DNA of 21,448 nt from a virus. The notes under the pieces were generated by a model. It searched no databases and was not told where the DNA came from. It was given only the letters and a program-made list of their open reading frames with translations. The stretch spans positions 1-21,448 of IMG/VR virus record IMGVR_UViG_3300031951_001396. One strand, 5' to 3'. The position numbers and the translations under genes were made by a program. Shown one piece after another: positions 12,090-19,550 of the stretch (position 1 is its first letter; every line of letters begins with the position of its first letter).

Positions 12090-14369
12090 ATGGCGACCAC
12101 GACACGCGCGACGCGCACGCCTGAGCAGACCACGGCGCTCCTCAAGGAGATTCGGGACCGCTACGACGCCGGCATGGAGGCGTGGCGCACGGTCCGGGAC
12201 GAGGCCAAGACCGATATGCGGTACGTGGCCGGCGATCCGTGGGAACCGAAGGACCGCGAAGCGCGCAAGGCGGCGGGCCGGCCGTGCCTGAGTCTCGATG
12301 AGCTCGGGCAGTACTTCAACCAGGTGATCAACGACGTGCGCGCCAATCCGCGCGCGGTGAAGTTTTCGCCCACGGGGAACGGCGCGAACGATAAGACGGC
12401 CGAGTTCTATTCGGACAAGATGCGTGAGATCGAGTACCGCTCGCACGCTCAGATCGCGTATACGACGGCGTTCGAGAATGCCGTGCATCGGTCGTACGGC
12501 TGGCTGCGGCTGGCGACGGAGTATCGCTCCCCGCGGGCGATGACGCAGGAGATTGTGATCCGGGACATCCCGAACCCGGACATGGTGATCCCGGACCCCG
12601 AGTCCACGCGGCCGGACTCGTCGGACATGCGCTGGCTGTTTCATTTCGAGCGGTGGAAACAGTCGGAGTTCTCGCGCCGGTTCCCGAAGGCGGCGATCCA
12701 ATCGTTCGAGGACTACCGGGGGCAGGCGCCGGCGTGGATCTCGGACTCCACGATCGTGGTGGCCGAGTATTGGCGCGTCGAGAGTGAGCGCAAGCGGCTG
12801 CTGCTGCTCGAGGACGGCTCGACCGTGTTCGAGGACGAGCGCGCGGAGACGCAGGGGACCGGGATTCGTCGGCTGGCCGTGGCCATCGGTCTGGCCGCGC
12901 AGGCGCCGGCGGCGCCGGCGGTGGTGGACGCGCGCGAGGTGGACGTGCCGCGGGTCCGCATGTACCTGACGAACGGGCTTGAAATCCTCGAGGAACACGA
13001 TTGGGCGGGCAAGGCGATCCCGTTCGTGTCGTGCTACGGCAAGATCCTGTACGTCGATTCCGGGAAGGGCGCCGAGCGCACGATCATGAGCATGACGCGC
13101 CTGGCGCGCGATCCGTACATGCTCTACTGCTACTACCGGACCGGCCAGAGCGAGCTGGTGGGCATGACGCCGAAGTTCCCGTACTTCGTGTACGAGGGGC
13201 AGTTGGATCCGACCGAGCTGGTGAATCTGCAGAAGTCACTGCATGAGCCGGTGGCGGTCATTCGGGTGCGGCCGTACGTGGAAGGGATGCCGCCGGGCAC
13301 GCCGCTCCCGCCGCCGTCGCGTCAGCCGTATGAGCCTCCGATCGCGGCGCTTGAGATGGGCGCCGAGGCCGCGCGCCGGGCGATCCAGGCCGCGATGGGG
13401 ATCTCACCGCTGCCGACCTCGGCGCAGCGTCGGAACGAGAAGTCCGGGATCGCGCTGCAGCAGATTGAAGAAAGCCAGCAGCGCGGGACGTTCCACTTTG
13501 TCGATCATTACGACGACATGATCCGGCGCGTGGGTGAGCTGACCGAGGATCTGATCGACAAGGTGTACGACACGCCGCAGGACGTGGGCATTCGGGACAA
13601 GAACGAGCAGGCCAAGATCGTGCGGATCAACGATCCCGCCGATCCTGAGAGTGTCTCGACGAAGGGCGATCATCTGGTCACGATCTCGACCGGGCCGAGC
13701 TTTGAATCGGAGCGGACGGCGGGCATGGCGTTTGCCGATTCGATCGTGCAGAACCTTCCGAACATCGCGGCGATTTCTGGGCCGCAGGCGGCGGCCTCGA
13801 TTCTGGCCAAGGCGATCAAGCTGCAGAACATCGGCACGGTCGGCGATGACATCGCGGACATCATCCGGCCGCAGCCGATCCAGAACCCGGACGGCACGCC
13901 GCCCACGCCGGAACAGCTGCAGCAAGCCCTGGCGCAAGCGATGGGGCAGCTCGACGAGGCCAAGAAGCAGATCGGCGAGATGGGGAAGGCGCTCGAGACG
14001 GACGAGATCAAGGCGCAGCGGGATCTGCAGATCGAACAGGCGCGCCAGGCGGCCGAGACGGAGCGGGCCCGGGTCCGGGCCGAGGCCGAGATGGCGCGCA
14101 CGGCCGAGGACAACGCAGCCAAGCTGCAGCTCGAGCGCATGAAGATCGTGTCCACGCTGCTCCAGACGCAGGCCAAGCTGGACATGCAGAAGGCCGAGCT
14201 GCAGGTCGATGCGGCACTGCGGCAGCTCGATACGAGCGTGGCGGTGGCCGGCGCGGACGCGGATCGCGAGTTCCAGCGTGCGCAGGGCGCCGAAGGCCGG
14301 AGCTTCGAAGCCGAGCAGGCCGAGCGCGCACGGCAGGCCGAGGCCGAGCGGCCGGAGGCGGGCGCGTGA
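12090..14369 (+). CDS. P22-like portal protein
   Basis: This 759-aa protein is the dodecameric ring through which DNA enters and leaves the head. It resembles P22 gp1 (725 aa) in length and layout. N-terminal features include RYVAGDPWEPKDREARK and RPCLSLDELGQYFNQVINDV, followed by the NPRAVKFSPTG region typical of this family, a wing with IRDIPNPDMVIPDPES, a stem region, and SGIALQQIEESQQRGTFHFV (about 451-470). The C-terminal 160 residues are Glu/Gln/Ala-rich helix, matching the helical barrel of P22 portal. ATG 12090 starts 3 bases after the previous stop. Its TGA overlaps the GTG of a small downstream gene. Confidence 0.93.
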   Translation: MATTTRATRTPEQTTALLKEIRDRYDAGMEAWRTVRDEAKTDMRYVAGDPWEPKDREARKAAGRPCLSLDELGQYFNQVINDVRANPRAVKFSPTGNGANDKTAEFYSDKMREIEYRSHAQIAYTTAFENAVHRSYGWLRLATEYRSPRAMTQEIVIRDIPNPDMVIPDPESTRPDSSDMRWLFHFERWKQSEFSRRFPKAAIQSFEDYRGQAPAWISDSTIVVAEYWRVESERKRLLLLEDGSTVFEDERAETQGTGIRRLAVAIGLAAQAPAAPAVVDAREVDVPRVRMYLTNGLEILEEHDWAGKAIPFVSCYGKILYVDSGKGAERTIMSMTRLARDPYMLYCYYRTGQSELVGMTPKFPYFVYEGQLDPTELVNLQKSLHEPVAVIRVRPYVEGMPPGTPLPPPSRQPYEPPIAALEMGAEAARRAIQAAMGISPLPTSAQRRNEKSGIALQQIEESQQRGTFHFVDHYDDMIRRVGELTEDLIDKVYDTPQDVGIRDKNEQAKIVRINDPADPESVSTKGDHLVTISTGPSFESERTAGMAFADSIVQNLPNIAAISGPQAAASILAKAIKLQNIGTVGDDIADIIRPQPIQNPDGTPPTPEQLQQALAQAMGQLDEAKKQIGEMGKALETDEIKAQRDLQIEQARQAAETERARVRAEAEMARTAEDNAAKLQLERMKIVSTLLQTQAKLDMQKAELQVDAALRQLDTSVAVAGADADREFQRAQGAEGRSFEAEQAERARQAEAERPEAGA

Positions 14370-14542
14370 CGGCGGCGCAGTTGTTTGACGCGCTGACGCG
14401 ATCCGGAAAGCCGGTGACGCCGGCGCGGCTGGCCAAAGCGCGCGCGCGGGCCGACAGTCCGGAAGTCTGGGCCGAGGTGCAGGCGCGCCTGGCGGCCCAT
14501 GTGAGCGACACCAAGGAGCCACGAGCCAATGACCAGCCCTGA
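14366..14542 (+). CDS. Small protein between portal and scaffold (58 aa)
   Basis: This 58-aa frame starts with GTG 14366, sharing its last bases with the portal stop (GTGA), and ends at TGA 14540-14542, 14 bases into the scaffold gene. The protein (TAAQLFDALTRSGKPVTPAR, then ADSPEVWAEVQARLAAHVSD) looks like a compact pair of helices with an Arg/Ala-rich linker. The portal and scaffold candidates would otherwise be 159 bases apart in an otherwise packed genome, which supports it as real. The GTG start and short length lower certainty. Function is unknown. Confidence 0.6.
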   Translation: MTAAQLFDALTRSGKPVTPARLAKARARADSPEVWAEVQARLAAHVSDTKEPRANDQP

Positions 14543-15572
14543 AGCCACGAGTGAGACGCCCGCCGTTGATGTGCTGAGCGGGGGCGATGCGCCCAGTATC
14601 GATCTCGGCTCCCTGTCGGATGCGCAGCTGGATAGCTGGCGCTTGACGGGCGAGTTGCCGGCGGCTACACTGCCGGTGTCGACGACGGAGGGATCGACGC
14701 CTCCCGAGCCTGCCGCGCAGGCCGCATCAACGGATGCGAGTGCACCGCCCGTCTCGGAAACGGGCACGCCGGCGAGACCGAACGCCGAGACGCGCAAGGC
14801 AGCTCTCAAGGCCGAGATCGACACGCTGCTCCAGGAACGGGCCCGGTTGCGGGGCGAGCTGGACGGCATCCGATCCGGGACCGAACGACGCGCACCAGAC
14901 GCTCAACCTGCGGCCTCGTCGCCCGCTCCGCGCCCGACGGCTCCTGTTGCCGGGTTCCCCACGCTGGACGAGTTCTACGCCCAGCCCGAGAACGCCGGGA
15001 AGACCTACGAGGACTACACCCGCGCCCTCATCGTTCATACCCTCGAAGGTGAGCGGCAGCACGCACTGGCCCAGCAGCAGATCGCGGCCAAGGTCCAGGG
15101 CTTTTCGTCGCAGATCGAGAAAGTGATCGCCGAGGATCCGGCGTTCCTCACGTCGTTGGCGCCCGCGGTGCGTGATCTGGTCCCGGAGACCATGTTGACG
15201 CCCGGCGCGCCTGTCTACGCGGGGAACGTGGTGGCCCAGGTGGTGATGGACTCGGACGCGGCGCCGCTGTTGCTCAAGCATCTGTCGGATCATCCGGCGG
15301 TGCTCGATTCGATTCTGTCGCTGCCGTCGCGTGATGCGGTGGTGCGGCAGCTCGGACGCCTCGAAGGTGAGCTGACCGCCACGGTGCGGTCGCCCTCATC
15401 GGCGCCTGTCAGGTCTGTCGTATCGCAGGCGCCGCCGCCCGCGACGACGCTCGGCAGTCGTCCAGCCGGTCCCTCTGATTCGCTCGAGGCGGCGTTGGCG
15501 CGTGGGGACGCGGAGTCCTACATACGCGAAGCCAACGCCCGCGATGTGGCGAGGCGGAAGGCCGGCGGTTAG
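14529..15572 (+). CDS. Putative scaffolding protein
   Basis: This 347-aa protein lies between portal and coat, the place of P22 scaffold gp8. It is low-complexity and largely helical: an acidic, Ser/Thr/Pro/Ala-rich N-terminus (1-90), a coiled coil (RKAALKAEIDTLLQERARLR, about 90-112), a central folded-looking region (about 140-280), and a polar C-terminus ending with basic ARDVARRKAGG, comparable with the basic coat-binding tail of scaffolds. Sequence similarity to P22 gp8 is not obvious. Position, composition and basic tail are the evidence. ATG 14529 follows a GGAG site (14515-14518). Confidence 0.65.
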   Translation: MTSPEATSETPAVDVLSGGDAPSIDLGSLSDAQLDSWRLTGELPAATLPVSTTEGSTPPEPAAQAASTDASAPPVSETGTPARPNAETRKAALKAEIDTLLQERARLRGELDGIRSGTERRAPDAQPAASSPAPRPTAPVAGFPTLDEFYAQPENAGKTYEDYTRALIVHTLEGERQHALAQQQIAAKVQGFSSQIEKVIAEDPAFLTSLAPAVRDLVPETMLTPGAPVYAGNVVAQVVMDSDAAPLLLKHLSDHPAVLDSILSLPSRDAVVRQLGRLEGELTATVRSPSSAPVRSVVSQAPPPATTLGSRPAGPSDSLEAALARGDAESYIREANARDVARRKAGG

Positions 15573-15575
15573 GCT

Positions 15576-15596
15576 CCCCGAGCGGGGTCGCTCCCG
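15576..15596 (+). promoter_or_regulatory. Alternative hairpins in the coat leader
   Basis: Overlapping inverted repeats are present just after the scaffold stop: CCCCG (15576-15580) with CGGGG (15583-15587), GAGCG (15580-15584) with CGCTC (15589-15593), and GCGGG (15582-15586) with CCCGC (15593-15597). They are mutually exclusive. No T-run follows. The 56-base gap also holds the strong coat ribosome binding site (AAGGGGGG, about 15616-15623). An RNA processing site or a partial terminator separating scaffold from coat expression is possible. Confidence 0.4.
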
Positions 15597-15628
15597 CGTG
15601 CGTCGTGCGAATGTGAAGGGGGGCCGTG

Positions 15629-16867
15629 ATGGCTTCCAATTCCTTTCAGTACGTCGATTGGCTCTCGATGGAGAGTCTGCGTCTTCTGACGAACAAGCTC
15701 CAGGTCGCGCAGTTCTTCAACACGGACTACAACAAGGAGTTCACGAAGGAGTTCGCCGTTGGCGAAACGGTCCGCGTGAACTACCCGCAGCGGTTCCTGA
15801 TCCGTGATGGCCTCGGCTACAACCCGCAGGCGATCAACCGGATCCCGACCACGGTGACGGTCGATCAGATCTTCGGCGTGGACTTCGAATGGGACTCGGC
15901 CGAACAGGCGCTGCAGCTCGAGCGAGGCCGCGACAAGATCGCCAAGGAGTACCTCGAACCGGCGATGGCGCAGATCGCCCAGGAAATCGATTCCCGGGCG
16001 GCGCTCTACGCCAAGAACAACGTGTCGAACGTCGTCGGCGTGCTCGGCACGGATCCCACGTCGTTCGCGACCATGAATCAGGCGCGCCAGAAGATGGTGG
16101 AGCTGGCGGGCTGGACCGGAGCCAAGCGCGGCATGATCATCCCGCCGTCGGTCAACACGTCGCTCGTGAGCGCGGCGGTGCAGTACTTCAACCCGACCGA
16201 CGAGATCAGCCGGCAGTACAAGGAAGGCTCGATCGGCACCAACAGCGGCTTCGACTGGTACGAATCGATGTCGCTCTACGAGCACACGGCGGGCACGTGG
16301 GCGGGCACGGTCGAGTGCACGGCGGCGGTGGCGTCCGGTGCGTCGTCTCTGGTGCTGACGTGCACCAACGGCGACGTGTTCAACAAGGGCGACGTGGTGT
16401 CGATCGCGGGTGTGAACGCGGTCAACCCGATGACGCGGCGCTCGACGGGCTCCGCGAAAACGTTCGTGATCACCTCGGCGAGCCAGACGATCAGCGGCAC
16501 GTCGGCCACGGTGAGCATCTACCCGACGATCTACGGGCCGGGCTCGCAGTACCAGAACGTGGACGCCCTGCCGGCGGCCGGCGCCGATCTGACGCTGTTC
16601 CCGGGCACGGCCAGCCCGAACGGCAAGACGGGGTTCAACGGTCTGGCGATCAACCGGGACGCGCTGGCGCTGGTCGGCGTGAAGCTCGAAGTGCCGAAGG
16701 CGTGCGAGATGGCCTCGCAGTCGCGGGATCCGAAGACGGGGATCTCGGTGCGGTTCGTGCGGATGTTCGATCCGCAGCAGTCGAAGATGGTCAACCGGTT
16801 CGACGTCCTGATGGGCTTCGGCCAGCTCTACGCCGATCAGTGCGCCGTGCGCGTGCTGTGCGGCTAG
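15629..16867 (+). CDS. P22-like major coat (capsid) protein
   Basis: This 412-aa protein is the shell subunit of the head, close in length to P22 gp5 (430 aa). Recognisable stretches are DWLSMESLRLLTNKLQVAQF near the N-terminus, FNTDYNKEFTKEFAVGETVR, YEHTAGTWAG (about 215-224) and GDVFNKGDVVSIAGVNAVNP (about 249-268), the last matching the P22-type coat family in its inserted domain. The C-terminal third has DPKTGISVRFVRMFDPQQSK. ATG 15629 is used; GTG 15626 is in frame immediately before. A strong ribosome binding site fits a highly expressed protein. No acidic protease gene is visible nearby, consistent with P22, whose coat is not processed. Confidence 0.93.
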   Translation: MASNSFQYVDWLSMESLRLLTNKLQVAQFFNTDYNKEFTKEFAVGETVRVNYPQRFLIRDGLGYNPQAINRIPTTVTVDQIFGVDFEWDSAEQALQLERGRDKIAKEYLEPAMAQIAQEIDSRAALYAKNNVSNVVGVLGTDPTSFATMNQARQKMVELAGWTGAKRGMIIPPSVNTSLVSAAVQYFNPTDEISRQYKEGSIGTNSGFDWYESMSLYEHTAGTWAGTVECTAAVASGASSLVLTCTNGDVFNKGDVVSIAGVNAVNPMTRRSTGSAKTFVITSASQTISGTSATVSIYPTIYGPGSQYQNVDALPAAGADLTLFPGTASPNGKTGFNGLAINRDALALVGVKLEVPKACEMASQSRDPKTGISVRFVRMFDPQQSKMVNRFDVLMGFGQLYADQCAVRVLCG

Positions 16868-16886
16868 TCAGGGAGGACGCAGCATC

Positions 16887-17357
16887 ATGGCAATTCGACA
16901 GACCACGGTTTCACAGACCTACCCGCGTTTCCAGTCACTCGTGTTCCCCACGGTGACGCCGACGCTGGCCACGCTCACCACGGCCGGCGGCGCCCGCACG
17001 ATCACGCCGGCCGAGCTGCTCGGCGGCCTGCTCCTGCTCAACGTGGACGACGCGCAGACGGCCACGCTGCCGACGGCGGATCTGCTCTACGCCGCCTTGG
17101 CATCGCTGGGTGTCGGCGTCGGGACGGCGTTCGACTTCGACGTGATCAACACGGGCGATACCACGCTGACGGTGGCGGTGGGCACGGGTGGCACGGCGGC
17201 CACGGGCTCCAACTCCAAGAGTTCGGTGCTCACGGTCGTGGCGAACGCCTCGAAGCGGTTCACGCTGATCTTCACGTCGGTGCAGGCCGCGGACGGCTCG
17301 GGCAGCAACGCCTACCGGCTGATCGGTCACGGTTCGATCGCGGCGGCGGTGGCCTAG
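16887..17357 (+). CDS. Possible head decoration protein
   Basis: This 156-aa protein directly follows the coat and is almost all beta-strand-like with Thr, Ala, Gly and Val (TLATLTTAGGARTITPAELL, VINTGDTTLTVAVG, AADGSGSNAYRLIGHGS). Beta-rich proteins of this kind after a capsid gene are often decoration proteins or minor head fibres, but I cannot name a family. ATG 16887 follows a strong site (GGGAGG, 16872-16877). A terminator-like hairpin follows its stop, so coat and this gene may be expressed together at high level. Confidence 0.55.
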   Translation: MAIRQTTVSQTYPRFQSLVFPTVTPTLATLTTAGGARTITPAELLGGLLLLNVDDAQTATLPTADLLYAALASLGVGVGTAFDFDVINTGDTTLTVAVGTGGTAATGSNSKSSVLTVVANASKRFTLIFTSVQAADGSGSNAYRLIGHGSIAAAVA

Positions 17358-17368
17358 TCGCGCTCGAG

Positions 17369-17424
17369 ACGGGGGCGGCTCGGGGCTCGTGGCTCCGGGC
17401 GTCGGGTCCGCCTCCGTTCCTTTT
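17369..17424 (+). terminator. Probable intrinsic terminator after the coat block
   Basis: ACGGGGGCGG (17369-17378) pairs with CCGCCTCCGT (17408-17417) with one G-U wobble; an inner GGGGC/GCTCC stem lies in the loop. T-rich TTCCTTTT (17417-17424) follows immediately. This is the best stem-plus-T-tract in the window and would separate the highly expressed coat genes from the tail-connector genes. The long loop lowers certainty. Confidence 0.55.
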
Positions 17425-17440
17425 CACTGGAGCCAGCTCT

Positions 17441-17680
17441 ATGGACTTTCCGAGGATGCTCTACCGGGTCGGCGCGGAGGGGATGGCGTATCTGCGCGTG
17501 GCCAATGAGTCGGATCTGACGGAGGCGCTGGCCGGCGGGTGGCATCGGCGCCGGGTGGATGCGGAAGCGGCGGTCGCGCCGGCGGCGCCCGAGGCCGCGG
17601 CGGACGTGGCCGAGGCTGACGCTGACGCGCCGGCCGAGGAACCGAAGCGCCGCGGGCGCCCGCGCAAGGTGGCCGAGTAG
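17441..17680 (+). CDS. Small protein with AT-hook-like tail (79 aa)
   Basis: This 79-aa protein has a folded-looking N-terminal third (FPRMLYRVGAEGMAYLRVAN, then ALAGGWHRRRVD), a flexible Ala/Glu/Pro/Val linker (41-67) and a KRRGRPRK tail (69-76) matching the AT-hook core R-G-R-P that sits in the DNA minor groove. It could bind packaged DNA or be a head-completion factor. ATG 17441 lies about 8 bases after GGAG (17429-17432). It is placed between coat and gp4-like genes. Name from motif only. Confidence 0.6.
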   Translation: MDFPRMLYRVGAEGMAYLRVANESDLTEALAGGWHRRRVDAEAAVAPAAPEAAADVAEADADAPAEEPKRRGRPRKVAE

Positions 17681-17683
17681 CGC

Positions 17684-18412
17684 ATGGCCACGATCGCCGA
17701 CATCTGCCGGGACGCGGCCGAAGAAATCGGCGTCGTCGCGGCCGGCGAGACGCTGCACCCGAATGACGCGGCGGCGCTGCTCCGGCGTCTGAATCGCATT
17801 CTCGATCTGTGGAATGCGATCCAGCCGGCGTCGGTGGCGCAGCAGTTCGTGACGTACACGCTGGTGCCGAGTACGTCGCCGACCACGATCGGGCCGTCTG
17901 GCGCGACGTGGGCGCTGAACGTGCGCCCGGTGTCCATCGAAAGCGCCCAGCTCGTGATTGCCGGCACGCCGAACAGCTACCAGCCGATCACGTTGCGCGA
18001 TGCGCAGTGGTGGGCCGCGCAGCAGGTGCCGGCGCTGACGGACGGGTATCCGACCGATCTGTACTATGAACCCGCGTGGCCGAATGGCCGTCTCTACTTC
18101 TGGCCGGTGCCGAGCGCGGCACGAGATGTCCAGCTGCAGATCCGGCGCGTGATCGCCCAGGTGGCGCTCACCGACACGTTCGACATGGCGCCGGGGTATC
18201 AGGAGGCGCTGACGCTGACGCTGGCCGAGAAGGCCGCGGCGCTGTTCCTCAAGCCGGTGCCGGAGGGGCTGTCCCGTGAGGCGTCGTTGGCGCGGGCGCA
18301 GATCTTCGCCAACAACGTGGTCACGCCGAAACTGATCACGCGCGATGCCGGGATGCCGGCCCAGGGCGAGTCGGCGACCTTCCCCACGTTCAACTATCTG
18401 ATCGGGAGCTGA
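17684..18412 (+). CDS. P22 gp4-like tail accessory / adaptor protein
   Basis: This 242-aa protein matches the P22 gp4 tail-accessory pattern: an N-terminal helical part (ADICRDAAEEIGVVAAGETL, then DAAALLRRLNRILDLWNA), a middle LRDAQWWAAQQVPALTDGYP, then DLYYEPAWPNGRLYFWPVPS and a helical C-terminus. The protein plugs onto the portal ring and starts tail assembly. It is longer than P22 gp4 (166 aa). ATG 17684 is 4 bases after the previous stop. It is followed by the gp10-like gene, as in P22. Confidence 0.85.
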   Translation: MATIADICRDAAEEIGVVAAGETLHPNDAAALLRRLNRILDLWNAIQPASVAQQFVTYTLVPSTSPTTIGPSGATWALNVRPVSIESAQLVIAGTPNSYQPITLRDAQWWAAQQVPALTDGYPTDLYYEPAWPNGRLYFWPVPSAARDVQLQIRRVIAQVALTDTFDMAPGYQEALTLTLAEKAAALFLKPVPEGLSREASLARAQIFANNVVTPKLITRDAGMPAQGESATFPTFNYLIGS

Positions 18413-18416
18413 TCGG

Positions 18417-19550
18417 GTGGCCGTGCTCGCCAATTTCGTCGGCGGATCGAACCGAGTCCGCTCGAAGAATGTCAACGACGAGCAGACGATCAACTTCTAT
18501 CCGGAGGTGCCGCCGGGCTCGGCGAAGGTGCCGGGCTGGTTGGTCCCGACGCCGGGGCTCGAGCCGTTCGTGGTGCTCGACAACGCGCCGATCCGCGCCT
18601 TGTTCTCGCAGGATGGGCGGACGTTCGCGGTGTCTGGGACGAGCTTCTATGAGATCTTCCGGAATCGGACCGTGGCGCTGCGGGGCTCGACCACGCTCGA
18701 CGGCCGGCCGGCGACGATCTCCAGCAACGGCACGAACGGCAACCAGCTGTTTATCACGTCCGGCGGGGTCGGCTACATCTACGACCTGACCACGAACGTG
18801 ATCGCCCCGATCACGGATCCGGACTTCCCGAGTCCGGTGGAAATGGGGTGGTTCTCGGACGGCTACTTTGGGGCGCTCAAGCGGGGCACGAACCAGTTTC
18901 AGACCTCGGCGCTGTTCGACGGGACGGACTGGGACGCGCTGGACGTGTACCAGATCTCGACGACGAGTGATCTGGTGGTGGCGCAGGTACCGTTGCGGCG
19001 GGAGATCTACACGTTCGGGTCGCTCTATACGAGCGTGTGGCAGAACGTGGGCGCCTCGACGATCTATCAGCCGATCGCCGGCGTGTCCATTGAGCAGGGC
19101 GCCGGGGCGCCGTACGCCGCGGTGCCGCTGGACAATACGATCTACTTCCTGAGCCAGAACACGAACGGCACGCGGATGATCTTCCGGTTCAACGGCTACA
19201 CGCCGGAACGGGTGAGCAATCACGCGGTCGAGTTCGCGCTGAACCAGTGCCCGCGTGTGTCGGATGCGATCGCGTGGACGTATCAGGACGAGGGGCACAC
19301 CTTCTATGTGCTCTACCTGCCGGCGCCGCCGGTCGCGGGCTCGGGGGTGGACCATACGACGTGGTGCTATGACGTGGCGACGGGCCAGTGGCATGAGCGG
19401 GCGCACTGGTCGCCCGTGTCGATGGCGTGGTTCCCGCATGTGGGCCGGTGCCACTGCGCGGCGTGGGGGCTGCATCTGGTGGGCGCGCGCAATTCCGGCG
19501 CGATCTATCGCATGAGTCTGGATCTGGCCACGGAAACGCTGGTGATCTGA
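18417..19550 (+). CDS. P22 gp10-like packaged-DNA stabilization protein
   Basis: This 377-aa protein resembles P22 gp10 (472 aa), which closes the portal channel and holds the tail needle. The start MAVLANFVGGSNRVRS and NDEQTINFYPE with TPGLEPF are typical of this family, and the rest is beta-rich and propeller-like (FSQDGRTFAVSG, ITSGGVGYIYDL, WHERAHWSPVSMAWF). Translation begins at GTG 18417 with GGGAG just upstream. It is shorter than P22 gp10 at the C-terminus; a domain that in other phages I recall within gp10-like proteins is in the next gene. The stop forms TGATG with that gene. Confidence 0.85.
   Translation: MAVLANFVGGSNRVRSKNVNDEQTINFYPEVPPGSAKVPGWLVPTPGLEPFVVLDNAPIRALFSQDGRTFAVSGTSFYEIFRNRTVALRGSTTLDGRPATISSNGTNGNQLFITSGGVGYIYDLTTNVIAPITDPDFPSPVEMGWFSDGYFGALKRGTNQFQTSALFDGTDWDALDVYQISTTSDLVVAQVPLRREIYTFGSLYTSVWQNVGASTIYQPIAGVSIEQGAGAPYAAVPLDNTIYFLSQNTNGTRMIFRFNGYTPERVSNHAVEFALNQCPRVSDAIAWTYQDEGHTFYVLYLPAPPVAGSGVDHTTWCYDVATGQWHERAHWSPVSMAWFPHVGRCHCAAWGLHLVGARNSGAIYRMSLDLATETLVI

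Noticed and set aside
11691-12998. Long - strand open frame (435 aa) opposite the portal start.
   Set aside because: Arg/His/Val-rich antisense composition, no ribosome binding site noted, and it would span two + strand genes.
19427-19549. A fusion or frameshift joining the gp10-like gene to the next gene.
   Set aside because: The extended frame before ATG 19550 reads the gp10-like gene out of phase with low-quality sequence, while stop and start overlap cleanly as TGATG.
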